Positions 48,103 through 58,299 of a DNA stretch of 64,000 nt are shown here, in pieces. Below the pieces are notes generated by a model. That model did not search any database and was not told the origin of the DNA. It saw only the letters and a list, made by a program, of their open reading frames with translations. Each line of letters starts with the position of its first letter. Positions within the stretch are counted from its first letter, which is position 1. The DNA comes from Agrypnia vestita (lineage: Eukaryota; Arthropoda; Insecta; Trichoptera; Phryganeidae): the NCBI GenBank assembly GCA_016648135.1, contig JADDOH010010373.1, positions 1 to 64,000 on the forward strand, given 5' to 3'. Both the position numbers and the translations under genes were made by a program.

Positions 48103-48709
48103 ATGATTATTAAAAATAGAATATTGTGGAAATACGGACATTTTGAAATTGACCTTCCAATTGTACAGAGTTAAAACGAACAATCCAAATAAGCAATGAA
48201 TTATCTTACAAACAGTATTTTAACACAGCGTATGATTTTCCGGAAGCTTTCTGTGTAGAATGTTTGGTGGGAGGACCGCAGTTTACAAGAGTGTTGTTAG
48301 TAACGAGGTATAAATATTTCCACAAAACAAACGAACATCATCTGAATTTGAAAAATTTTAGACAATGTTTGAAAATATCTAAATGTAGTATACAGAGCTC
48401 TGTATGAAAGAAAAATATATTCTAATTCAAAATGTTATTTTTATCGTTCTTTTGATAATATTTTGCGGAGCCTCCCATAAAACATAGTCTATGTTAGAAT
48501 ACGAGATAAAAACAATTTTTGAAAAAATTTAAGAAAACGCTGTGATTTTTTGGGACACTGAGTAATCACCATTTGTAATGTCAAGAGACACTATGTTGGA
48601 AAAAATAAATAGCGATATCTTCATCAGATGAATGCTATTTCTTTGCAAAAGTTTCATGGCCGTTGAGAATTTTCTGTAAAATTCTCAGAAATTTTCTTGT
48701 AAATGTGAC

Positions 48710-49318
48710 TAGAGATGCATGCGATGCCGATACCGATATATACTGGCGATATCGTGGGTTTTCCGATATATCGGAATCGGCGATATTAATTTGCCGATAC
48801 ACCGATACATTTTGAATTTCGTACTATAGATAATCCGTGTGTAAATGCACCATCTTCGCGCTTAATTTGGCCATGTTTAAACGTGGCACAATCTATCAAC
48901 AATCGGGGAATCCCTGCATTTCATAATTTCATTCCGAATACAGAATACACGTTGAATCAATATTCTTACTATTCTCAAACTAAGCCAAAATGAGCCTGTG
49001 CTGTGAAAATAGAACTAAATTGCTGGTGTCCTCGAGGCTGGGGGCTCAAACCACCGACCACCATATTACTAGGTGAGTGTCATGACCACTACACCAACAA
49101 GCTACTTGTATAATAACCTGAATGTAATGTTCTGTTTAATTACAATTTTTAAAATTTCATTATAAAGTAAACATTTAAAATAAATATTTTACAAGAGAGT
49201 AATTTCTTCTGTTTCTAATCTAAACCCGCAACTTTTTACACCTTTTGAAATCTTCACTGTTCGCATTGATATCGGTATCGGTATAATATCGGCAAAAATA
49301 TGTATTGATGCATCCCTA
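48710..49318. mobile_element. Inverted-repeat element with TAGAGATGCAT ends
   Basis: Left TAGAGATGCATGCGATGCCG, then ATACCGATATATAC, pairs with right TATCGGTATCGGTATAATAT and GATGCATCCCTA. The ends resemble hAT miniatures of the TAGGGATG type, but the flanking 8-mers do not match. A tRNA-like piece sits inside. Confidence 0.6.
49018..49112 (-). repeat. tRNA-like remnant, probably SINE-derived
   Basis: On the minus strand GTTGGTGTAGTGGTCATGAC resembles a tRNA A-box region and GGTGGTTTGAGCCCC a B-box/T-loop. The arms do not form a full cloverleaf, so a functional tRNA is unlikely. Confidence 0.5.
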
Positions 49319-49593
49319 TATATGTTCATTCTGGTCAACGTTTCAGGACCGTTTCAAGGTCCATCAACACGACCAGAAATGTCGGCATGATATCCTAGAA
49401 ACTCCAAAAAACACATATCATTGTTTTAAAAAAAAAACGGTTTTCTTCAATATATCAAACTAATGCAGTGTTGTTGATTCTATTCACTCATTGACGCTAA
49501 TCTCTACAGCCATTCAAAGTCAACCATCGAGCAGAGGTAATGTATTCATCACTCAAACTCAGCCTGAGGAAGACGCAGCGGATCTGTCAGTAT

Positions 49594-49749
49594 CTACGAG
49601 GTCTGGTCGCCATCGTTGTCTTCAAACTGCGCCAAGTACTTGAGGATATCCCCCTCACTGCGGCCGACCCAGGCCACGTTCAGGGCTATAGTTTCCAAAG
49701 AGCGGTTCAGCGCCGGACCGATGTCCAGATCAGCGTAGAACTCCGATAC
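49594..49749 (-). CDS. M1 aminopeptidase, last coding exon
   Basis: After acceptor CTCCATTGCAG it reads VSEFYADLDIGPALNRSLET, then IALNVAWVGRSEGDILKYLA and QFEDNDGDQTS with TAG at 49596-49594. A helix ending in a WVxRxEGDILKYL-type motif is the usual end of the ERAP1_C domain in M1 peptidases. No hydrophobic GPI-anchor tail follows, so this is unlike the GPI-anchored midgut aminopeptidase N proteins and closer to glutamyl/ER aminopeptidase-like members. Starts in phase 0, matching the exon at 51616-51802. Confidence 0.9.
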   Translation of the reverse strand, partial: VSEFYADLDIGPALNRSLETIALNVAWVGRSEGDILKYLAQFEDNDGDQTS

Positions 49750-49787
49750 CTGCAATGGAGAAGAACAAATGAGTAATTTAGTAAAAA

Positions 49788-49906
49788 AATTTAAAACCAA
49801 ATTAATTTAATCAATAAGAAAGGCATACAGAAAAATCTAATTCACGAAAAAATATTTCGCTACTACCGGGATTCGAATCCGGGCCACCTCCTTTCCGGGG
49901 CAATTG
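49788..49906 (-). mobile_element. tRNA-derived SINE, 5'-truncated copy
   Basis: Matches the copy at 54411-54545: the tRNA-like B-box GGATTCGAATCCCGG with CCGGAAAGGAGGTGGCC, then a tail with GAATTAGATTTTTCTGTATG. Lies about 40 bp upstream of the last aminopeptidase exon, in the intron and in the same orientation as the gene. Confidence 0.8.
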
Positions 49907-50061
49907 AATTAATTTATGAAATGAAAAATTACAACTTCACAGATACGAATATGTTCTTGAGTAATATAATATTTATCTTCTATTTCATTTTTAATCTTTC
50001 CTCTCGATAATGTAAACTAAGTTGACATTGACAATATTTCTATTTGTATGTTCTGAGAACA

Positions 50062-50463
50062 CAATTGAAGACTCCACGGGAAAAACAATGAATGTCACTT
50101 TTTTTGTGAAACTGACCTTTTAATGCCATCTGTTGACTTTTTGGGGTATTATTCTATAAAAAAAATCAGAATCGGGTAAAACCGTTGTGGTCCGCTGCAA
50201 TAGTTAAATTTATATCTGTTTATCCAACGCAAGAAACATGAATATCCGCCCACCGAACGTCAAAAAACGTTTTCAATTTGACAGTTCATACATTTAATAT
50301 ACGTACACACATAGAATATGTTTATATAGTAATAAGTTGATTCAATATTTATATAAAAAGAGCATAAGTGAAAGAAATATGGACTTTGAAACTATAAAAC
50401 ACTGTTTTTCTCTAAATAAGAATTTCTTGACATTCATAGTTTTTTCCATGGAGTCTTCAATTG
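50062..50463. mobile_element. Inverted-repeat element, about 400 bp
   Basis: CAATTGAAGACTCCACGGGA and then AAAACAATGAATGTCA on the left match the reverse complement on the right with three mismatches over 36 bases. Non-coding. Confidence 0.85.
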
Positions 50464-50493
50464 CCGTAATTGTCCACACAGGGATTGTTATTA

Positions 50494-50618
50494 AATTAAG
50501 ATGAGTTATAGAAGTCTCATAGAGACGAAGCTATTTACAGGTCGCATAAGAGACTTCCATATACGTTTCTCATATAAATAGCTATGTGTCTGTGAGACTT
50601 CTATAATTCAACTTAATT
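50494..50618. repeat. Fold-back repeat, about 125 bp
   Basis: AATTAAGATGAGTTATAGAA, then GTCTCAT, pairs with the right-hand AGACTTCTATAATTCAACTT. An internal CATATACGTTTCTCATATAA segment recurs at about 50950-50970. Confidence 0.7.
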
Positions 50619-51089
50619 AATTAAATAATCATCCGTCTATGGACAAATCCAGTAATTGCAACTCTGAATACACGTAAAAATATTTTTAAAAATGTATACT
50701 GGTCCAAAATATTGATCTTCACGCATATTCTAGTGTACACGTTTAATAATTCTGTAGAAAACCACATTTGTTGATATTCTTCTGAATTACAGATGCTTAT
50801 CATAGTCCTTTTAAATATATGGAATATTTTCAAAAGTGTATTGTGGATGTTCTTACAACGGGATTGGTGAACGTTGCATTTTTATAGAGTGATTACATAA
50901 GCCAGCTCGTACAGGTTGTGAACCCTGGGCCATCGCATAAAATATATCCATAGACGTTTCTCATATAACTAGCTTCTTTAGAATTTTATTTTTCGATAAC
51001 GATTTGTCATTCAACAAAGTATTCCTAATTCAATTCAGCTGGCATTTTATAAGAGTAACAAAATAAAAAAATAGGAGTTCAAGTAGTAA

Positions 51090-51503
51090 GAAGAAAAAGA
51101 AAAATTTATTATCCATTTCCATTTAGTCGAGATGTATAGAATTGTATCAACTTTGTCCTGTACACAGTTATATTATCTGCAAAAATGTCAGCCGCCTCTG
51201 CATGTTCATCCCTAAAGAGTGTAGTCTGGGTATTACAGAGTTTGCTAATGCATTAGTTCTGAAATTTCCACCATAAAAGGATAATGAACTGTGTCTTGAT
51301 GACCTCGATGGGGCATATAAGTCGAGCAGACTAACAATCTGGGGGCAATCAATCACGCTATTTATGATCCTATAAAGAAATATTAGGTCTGTCACAGTAC
51401 GTCTCACAGACAAGTTTAATAGTCGCAAATAACTAAGGAGATATTCATAATTGATTTCTTCCAAGGGTATATTTAATTTGCAATTAATAAATCTTAAGAA
51501 CTT
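51090..51503 (-). mobile_element. 5'-truncated copy of the LINE at 58300-61024
   Basis: Encodes YEYLLSYLRLLNLSVRRTVT, then DLIFLYRIINSVIDCPQIVS and LYAPSRSSRHSSL (51464-51168), nearly identical to the C-terminus of the larger copy. The 3' end lies at the low-coordinate side. It lies in an aminopeptidase intron. Confidence 0.9.
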
Positions 51504-51615
51504 TTAGACATGCCACATCAAAGTTTTCACTTTGATGGTCTCGGTTGGTAATTGTTGGAGTTTATGAATGTTTTCCACTAGGTATTATTGTAATGACGAG
51601 GATGAGGGCACTGAC

Positions 51616-51802
51616 CTCTTTGAAGTCGTCCCCGCTGGCCATGTGCTCGGTGACGGCGCCCAGCAGCTCGGCGTCGGGCGCGCGGCCGCGCAGGTGCCGC
51701 CACGCCAGCAGCCGGCCGGGCTGGCGCCGGGCCGCGGCCGCCAGCACCACGCGCGCGTCCGCCGCGGCCACCAGCCGCGGGTCCAGCGTGGCCTGCAGGT
51801 AC
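51616..51802 (-). CDS. M1 aminopeptidase, fifth visible exon
   Basis: Acceptor GTCCGCAG, donor GTCAGT. Reads YLQATLDPRLVAAADARVVL, then AAAARRQPGRLLAWRHLRGR and APDAELLGAVTEHMASGDDF followed by KE. This is the alpha-helical repeat region of ERAP1_C, with the W-x-x-L and late GDDF segments in the expected order. The 187 nt equals 1 + 62 codons: phase 2 in, phase 0 out, consistent with both neighbours. Very GC-rich in an AT-rich intron landscape. Confidence 0.92.
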
Positions 51803-51936
51803 CTGCGGACACCGCGAACATTACACTATGCCCTTATTGGCTGGGGAGGAACTCCGCCGTACATCCATTAATACAAACAATTAATTCCGGTATTTAATAT
51901 GTACTTCCAACATCATTACTATATACAGAGTGCACC

Positions 51937-52400
51937 AGAGCTGGCAACAGAAACTTGGCCGGTAGATTCCTGCCTATGTTATGAGTCTAAAATGTTCGAA
52001 CAACCATGGTATAACATCAATAATTATGGAGATATGCAATATTAAAGTTTGCATTTTTTTTTCAATATTTCTGACTACTTTTTTGCATAATGTTGAACTA
52101 TCATTACAGTAACTTATATCAATTATGAAAAATTCATTTGCTTCAATACAACTTAAATAAAATGATAAAAACCTTGTAAAAAATAACTTTTTAAAATTTT
52201 TATCATTTTATTCGACTTGTATTAGTTAATAATAAGTTATTGTAATGATAGTTCAACTTTTTGCAAAAAATAAGTAAGAAATGTTGAAAAAAAATGCAAA
52301 CTTTGATATTGCATATCTCCATAACTATTGATATTAGACCATGGTTGCTTGAACATTTTAGACTCATAACATGTTCAGAAATCTACCTGCCAAGTTGTAT
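51937..52400. mobile_element. Complete palindromic miniature element (family P)
   Basis: The left end carries GGTAGATTCCTGCCTATGTT, then ATGAGTCTAAAATGTTCGAA; both recur inverted on the right, with long pairing (AATTATGGAGATATGCAATA and so on) to a centre near 52165. Lies in an aminopeptidase intron. Confidence 0.8.
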
Positions 52401-52756
52401 AAAAACCTCTTAAAATCAGAACTAACAAAGGAACCGATAGTATGTACAATTATATTAATTCATGAAACTGACATCTCACACTTTATTCAACAGCAGCATC
52501 TTTCAAATGGCAATATGAGACTTTAATTTTGCTATTTTTTTAATTTTTAAATTAGTCATGCTATTGCTACATGTTATCCAAGAGATAATAAATAATTATG
52601 TAAGTACTTAATTGCATAAGAATTTTTTTGGTTTTTAAATACTAAGTGTTGTGTGTTCCATTTAAAATATCTTAGAATTATGAACATATCAAAAGTAAAC
52701 ATAATTTGAAAAATTTGAATGGACAAATATCTGGGCGCACATTCGTATTCATCACT

Positions 52757-52812
52757 TTATATTTTCATTGTTTATAATACTTGGCAAATAGTATTATAAA
52801 CAATGAAAATAA
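52757..52812. repeat. Small perfect hairpin
   Basis: TTTTCATTGTTTATAATAC and its exact reverse complement flank TTGGCAAATA. The rest of 52400-53160 shows nothing. Confidence 0.85.
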
Positions 52813-53169
52813 TTTCGGATTTATAGAAATTTTAATGTTTTTTTCAAATTGGAATCATTACCAAAGTTTGATTACTAGCAACGGCGGCCCGATAACGTCG
52901 CGGAATATTTTCTAAATTTGAATTACTCCGTCGGCATACATAATAGGTTCTTCATTACGAATTTCAAAAATCTAAATTGACTGACAAATGTTTTTAAAAT
53001 TTAATCTTCAAAGCATGAAGTGTCTTACAAAGCTCAAAACATCTGACATTTTAGAACTATATTAAATTACTGAAAGTTTAGTGTCATGTTATATGTTTTG
53101 ATTTGTCTTTAATTGTTGTTATATTTTACAAAGAAAGGGAGTATAATAAAAACTTGGTTTTTAGGGGTT

Positions 53170-53640
53170 AGTTTTTTTTCAATTCAATTCAATCTAATTT
53201 ATTTAATAATATGTATATTACAAACTAAGTGTTCAAGGCATACATATTATGGAAGTATATATATATATCAAAATAACAATATTTAATAAATTAAAAATAA
53301 CATAAAATCTGGACAAAGGTGTAGGAGAATCCCACTTTGGAAATCCCCTCAGACACATGGAATATATCAATACCCAAAGGAATTTTGTTCAGCATAGCTG
53401 TGGCTCTTCCAACAGGCATTACCATCGGCAGGTCGGTCCTGTATATTGGAATGTGAAACAATCTATGCTGACGATGTCTAATGTAATTATCAGGAACATA
53501 CAAATCAATGCTGCGCATAATTTTAGTATTATCGATCATACCGCGCAACAATCGATAAAAATGTGTAATCAAATACCCATTCCTTCTAGTCGCCAGACTA
53601 ATGTAGCCAAGCACACCCTGGAGAAACTCGGTTGGGTAAA
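53170..53640 (-). pseudogene. LINE C-terminal fragment (family C)
   Basis: Reads NGYLITHFYRLLRGMIDNTK, then SIDLYVPDNYIRHRQHRLFH and VMPVGRATAMLNKIP (53614-53291), the usual C-terminal tail of a CR1/Jockey-type LINE protein. The 3' end is an A-rich tail read on the minus strand near 53170. In an aminopeptidase intron. Confidence 0.75.
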
Positions 53641-53671
53641 GCCAAGGATAATGCCCGTACTCTCTCTCATG

Positions 53672-53878
53672 TAGAGATATCTTGATGAAGAAGAAATAGA
53701 AATAGTGGATACAATAAAATATTTGGGGATAATTATAGACTCTAAATTATCATTAAAAAAACATGCTAAATACATAACAAAGAAAATCGCAATGAAAGGA
53801 TCATTCTTAGGAAGAATAAGATCAAAATTAACTAAAAAAACAGCGACAACAATATATGAATCAATAATTGGTCCTTAG
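53672..53878 (+). pseudogene. LINE thumb-domain fragment (family D), plus strand
   Basis: Reads EIVDTIKYLGIIIDSKLSLK, then KHAKYITKKIAMKGSFLGRI, the thumb block (KYLGxxID) of a LINE protein. It ends only about 20 bases from the fourth visible aminopeptidase exon. Confidence 0.75.
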
Positions 53879-53900
53879 TTGCACGCCCGGCCGGCAGTAC

Positions 53901-54046
53901 CTGTTGAGCAGCCAGTGGTCGGGAGTGGTGGCCAGCGCCCGGAGCAGCTCGGCCCGCTCCACAGGGTCCGCGCACCGGCGGTAGGCCTTCCAGCAGCGGG
54001 TCCACGCCCTCTCGGCGCCGTACCGCACCCCGGCGCTGTACACAGC
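53901..54046 (-). CDS. M1 aminopeptidase, fourth visible exon
   Basis: Acceptor GTCGCCAG, donor GTACTG (non-optimal). Reads AVYSAGVRYGAERAWTRCWK, then AYRRCADPVERAELLRALAT and TPDHWLLNR across the join. The A-E-[RK]-x-x-[LR]-x-x-A-L-A helix followed by LL is diagnostic of ERAP1_C. The 146 nt gives phase 0 in, phase 2 out. Confidence 0.92.
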
Positions 54047-54193
54047 CTGGCGACACAAGCAGCTCGGTAAGTCCATCACACTCTTACAGGAAAAGGTTAA
54101 AACGTTACAACTTTCCTCACATCACACTTTTACAGGAGAAGGTTAAAAAAACATTACAACTTTGATCCACTGTTGATTAACAGAAGCCCTCAC

Positions 54194-54320
54194 CTGTCTC
54201 AGCTCTTGCGGGATGCTGGCGTTCTTGAAGGCCCAGTCGTCGAACATCTTCTTGGTGATCTCGACAGCGTCCGGCAGCTCGAACTCCACAGCCGCCTCCA
54301 CTATTTCCCGGTCGGCAGCT
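54194..54320 (-). CDS. M1 aminopeptidase, third visible exon
   Basis: Acceptor CCCCCTTGCAG, donor GTGAGG. Reads AADREIVEAAVEFELPDAVE, then ITKKMFDDWAFKNASIPQEL and RQ, corresponding to the helix pair before the NxRxxVY region of M1 peptidases. The 127 nt gives phase 2 in, phase 0 out. The linker between this exon and the previous one is about a dozen residues shorter than in many family members, so a small exon between 54321 and 57462 may have been missed, although the phases already join. Confidence 0.9.
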
Positions 54321-54410
54321 CTGCAAGGGGGATTGCACCAGGTTAAATTAAGGTCAGCTCGTGCCTAGACCAGAGACAGCCATTTACAACGCAAATAAAC
54401 AAGTTCAAGG

Positions 54411-54545
54411 AAAAACCAAATTAATTCAAATAGAAAGACATACAGAAAAATCTAATTCATGAAAAAATATTAAGCTACTACTGGGATTCGAACCCAGGTC
54501 ACCTCCTTTCCGGGGCCGGTGCTCTGACCACTAAGTTTTAGCAAC
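54411..54545 (-). mobile_element. tRNA-derived SINE with nearly full tRNA head
   Basis: On the minus strand the head carries GTTGCTAAAACTTAGTGGTC and AGAGCACCGG (A-box region), CCGGAAAGGAGGTGACC and GGGTTCGAATCCC (B-box). A tail with CATGAATTAGATTTTTCTGT follows. The acceptor stem does not close as in a true tRNA. Same family as 49788-49906. Located in an aminopeptidase intron. Confidence 0.85.
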
Positions 54546-54825
54546 CCTCTGTGTTTACATGAATATATCGAATATAGGTTTTTCTTTTTTTCTTAATTGA
54601 ACAGTCTTTCGTATGGTTACAATATGAATTGGGAAAATGTGAGGCAGGAGGTGGGTCCTGAAAATTAATTTTTTTTTGGTGGGTCCCGGTCCTGTCAACT
54701 TTGGGAACCACTGCTCCAGACAATCAAGATCCGACTGACGAGCATGTCTATCTGCTTGTTTTGTAATAGTTGTAAAGATTTTCATATCGTCAGCGAAACA
54801 GACAAGGTGAGACGAGTCACTATAA

Positions 54826-56695
54826 CGCCGGCCGCATACTGGATGCGTTTTCGTACAAAATTGAGTAGTACGTACATGTACGAATATGCAAATACATTCC
54901 TGTCTTCAAAGTAGTACTGAACATCGCACACTACGATTTAGAAGTGCGTATTAAGGATGGGTCGTCGACGTATTTATCGTCGACGAAACGAGACCGTCCA
55001 CGTCCGTCCATCGACGAGACGATCAACTAGTTGATCGTCTCGTCGTTACGCGGACAAATATTCTATCTAAACATCGGGACGATGGTCAACTGTCTACGGT
55101 TCGACGCGACGCTGATCGACGGCTCAACCGTTGGCTATTTTTATTACGTTAATTTTTAAAATTCAAAGAAGTTCGAAGGAATATAGTTTCAGAGAAAGTA
55201 AAACCGCTACTTGTGCTTATATGTAAAAAGAAATATTTTATTATTTATTTGTTTACGCACATTATAGGCTTTTACATATTGTTTTATATACTTCTTTCTG
55301 TACATAATAAAGAAAGAAGTAGGTATACACAACAATATCAGGTGTAATCAGTAAAATGTTAGTTAAATAAAAAATAAAATAATTAAACACAATTGTTTTA
55401 TTTTATAGAGCGCAAAATTGGGAATTCACCGAAACGTCGCACGGTGCACATCGCACTCTATGGTCGTGTACTTTAGAGTTGAAATGAAATTACCCGTCGA
55501 CCCGTCTATGGCATCTACAAGTCAACAGCGAGAGATGAGAGAGAAATAAACGGAGACGTTTTGTCTTGCTCTCGCTCGTTGCTTTGCACTACGTTGAATA
55601 TCGAATCGTCCACGGCGTCCGCCGTGCACCGTCTATGAATTCAACTAGTCCATGCGATAAACGTAAAGCGACGACGCAACGTCAACGGTTGATTTCATAT
55701 AGTCCGTCCATTCAACGCCCACCCTTAGTGCGTATACGCACGTATAGATGCGACGTCCAACACGATCCGGATTTGTTTGGAAATTTTTGCGATTTCGTAC
55801 GACGGATATTGAAAATTTTGTCAATTTGACACATAAATGTTTGTGGGACCAAAGTGATTCAACTATGTGACCATCAGCGCAGATCATGGCGGAGAATCTC
55901 CAAAGAACTAAAAATATTTTGTAAGTTAAATAATTTGGTTTAATGAAGGGGAGGTATAATTATGTACATCGAACAAAAAAACTTTTAAATATTTCTCCGA
56001 TGTTACGAGCTCTCGTTGCACTTGGATTCTCCCCAGCATTTGTGAATCTATTAGATAGATAGTCATGAAATTTGTCATTATTTAAGTCTGCCATAATAGA
56101 GTTTTCCATAAGATACAGATTATTCATTTGGCACAAATGTCATTGGACAACGCAAGACGCAATCAATGTGCGCGCTCCAATACGTACGAAAGTACTGCTT
56201 GCCCAATGTAACTTGGCGTGCGGCGAATTTGGAACTTAAACCCGCCCCGCCCGCACCGGCGGTAACCCCTCACCCTGTCATTCAGTTTATTCTTGTCTTT
56301 GAGCGCGAGCTGTTATGGTTACCAATATACACTGAATTATTATGTCCAAAACATCCTAAACAGTCCGGGGTGGTGCAAGAACAATTGCCAATGAAGTATT
56401 AAAGTTTTGCGAAGCTGAAAAAGTGAATAATGGACCGATATTACCATCTGACAGTTTGACAGATAGAACGGCCGCCATTACTGCATGGTTTCTTTAGTGC
56501 TGCCCGACCAAATTTCTGTATTTAATACGACACCGGTCACCGGACATTCTGTACATTATGTATTGTGTAATAAATTTACAGCCTGACAACTTCTGTTACG
56601 CGACAGCGACGCCCTCCCTCGCACGCCTAGTTATAGTGGTACGTCTATAGTCGTACGAATGCCTACATAATAATTCGTATCCAAAGTGCGGCCGG
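54826..56695. mobile_element. Element with GCCGGCCGCA ends, carrying a hAT-type miniature
   Basis: The left end CGCCGGCCGCATACTGGATG and the right end AGTGCGGCCGGCC form an imperfect inverted pair with GTACGAA(A/T) inside. The interior has no recognised gene and is split by the miniature at 54952-55727. The borders and the unity of the element are inferred. Confidence 0.5.
54952..55727. mobile_element. hAT-type miniature (TAGGGATGGG family), 776 bp
   Basis: Ends TAAGGATGGG and CCCACCCTTA; 8-bp duplication GTGCGTAT on both sides (54944-54951, 55728-55735). Interior nearly the same as 11808-12720 (for example GTTCGAAGGAATATAGTTTC), with several deletions. Confidence 0.93.
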
Positions 56696-57108
56696 CCTAA
56701 GGAGACATGTCGGGTCAATATGTGGACACATGTGGACGCGATAGCGTTTTTTTTTAAGATCCTATCTACACATGCACGTTCAGAGGCCAGGGATACAAGG
56801 AGCAAGATAAGTGGAAACTTCACGGTGCCGAGAATGAACACAAAGTTCGGACAGAGATTTTTCTTTTTTGTGCTCCAAGAATGTACAATAACCTGCCATT
56901 AGATGTAAAGGGTCTTAAGATGTTAAAAGAATTCAAGCAGTAAATAACAAGGTGGCTCTTTGGTGTGGGTAGGACAAAAAATGTGAGCAATGTGTCATGC
57001 ATATTAATATAGCCATGTCAATACAGTCCATATTAATATAGTCGCAAAAACGATTTGCAATGGAATTCAACCTGTCACATATGCCACATACATCAATCGT
57101 TACATTAT

Positions 57109-57280
57109 TGTAATGATTGTCCAACGTTTTACAATAAAATAAGTCAGAAATATTGAGAAAAAAATGCAAACTTTGATGTCGGATATCTCCATAACTATTG
57201 ATATTAGGTCATGATAGCTTTAACATTTTCGACTCATAATCAAGGCAGGAGTATAGTCCTGCGAGGTTATTATTATTTAT
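57109..57280. mobile_element. Half of a family P miniature element
   Basis: Contains GTCCAACGTTTTACAATAAA, then TCCATAACTATTGATATTAG and GCAGGAGTATAGTCCTGCGA, matching the right half of 7340-7873. The stretch 55728-57462 has no host gene exon. Confidence 0.75.
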
Positions 57281-57462
57281 TATATATATTATATCTTGCT
57301 AATGTCTAAACTTAAAAAAAAAAAAACTGTACAGGTAGTTGCTTCAGAACAGACATTGTCTAGTGAAACAACTACCTTCATTTATATGTATAAATAAATT
57401 TAAAAGAAAGAAATAAATAAAAAATAGCTATAAACATGAGTGGGGTGAGGGTGAGGGCTGAC

Positions 57463-57687
57463 CCGTTGCCGCCCTTGAGCGCCAGTCTGGCGGCGGGCGC
57501 GATGAGCGCGCGGGCCACGTGACGGCGCAGCGGGGCGCCCGCGGCCGCGCCCGCCAGCAGCGCGGCCCAGCGGCCCAGGTGGCCCAGCGCCGCGCGCCAG
57601 GGCGCCACAGCCAGCTCGCCCGCGGGCCGTCCGGCGCCCAGGTACTCGCACAGCCGCAGCGCCACGGAAGCGTTCACCAGACCAGCC
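57463..57687 (-). CDS. M1 aminopeptidase, second visible exon
   Basis: Acceptor CCTTCCTTAG, donor GTCAGC. Joined to the previous exon it reads AGLVNASVALRLCEYLGAGR, then PAGELAVAPWRAALGHLGRW, AALLAGAAAGAPLRRHVARA and LIAPAARLALKGGNG. PWRAALGHL corresponds to the conserved PW-x-x-[AL] segment that begins the ERAP1_C helical bundle. The 225 nt gives phase 2 on both sides. Extremely GC-rich; long open frames on the opposite strand are by-products of this composition. Confidence 0.92.
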
Positions 57688-57704
57688 CTAAGGAAGGAAA
57701 CACT

Positions 57705-58205
57705 TATTTATTATTTATTTATTTTGTTTTGGGGAAAATTAACAGCAAAACAACAATCTTAAAAATATGAAATAATGGTTTTTACAATTATGCCAATTAC
57801 AAATTTTCCACTGAATATAATAATTTACTTTAACTTACTTCAATAGCGAGTGGAGAGGGTGGAGGGGAATGTGGGACGGGAGTAGAAGGGAGAATATAAT
57901 GTACGAATTAGTTTGGGTGCGGTAGTGTAGATATTGTTTGTTTTATGTTTCTTATTGTTGAGTTGAAAATATCAATGTGGTGATAGTTTGTGTTAAATGA
58001 TTTGTGGATCTGTACATAAAGAAGTTTTGTTTTGAGTTGGTCTTACAAAAGGGGAGATGAAAAGTAGGTGAATGTCTGTTATTGCGAGTTGGGATGTGGT
58101 AAGATATTCGTTGAAGAAGTTCCGGACTATCATCTAGATTTTGTGTTATTTTGAATAGCATCACCGCGTCAGCTATGTTTCTTCGACGAGTTAGGGTCTG
58201 CATAT
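57705..58205 (-). mobile_element. 3' end of LINE family A, minus copy
   Basis: Encodes AVMLFKITQNLDDSPELLQR, then ISYHIPTRNNRHSPTFHLPF on the minus strand, closely matching 6090-6582. The A-rich 3' end at 57710 sits only about 20 bases from the splice acceptor of the exon at 57463-57687. Confidence 0.88.
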
Positions 58206-58299
58206 TAAAAATTAGAGACAGTAACAGGATAATAAGTACACGATACTCTGATAATAAACATTATAGTGAAGACTATGCCCATTATCCCAATTTTTTTAT

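Noticed and set aside
49860..49905. Possible tRNA gene
   Set aside because: Only the B-box half is present and the tail matches the SINE at 54411-54545; no cloverleaf.
57519..57770. Arg/Ala/Gly-rich open frames on the strand opposite the aminopeptidase exons (also 51568-51897, 53879-54070, 63256-63615)
   Set aside because: Products of very GC-rich exons read in the wrong frame; splice sites and M1 motifs support the minus strand only.
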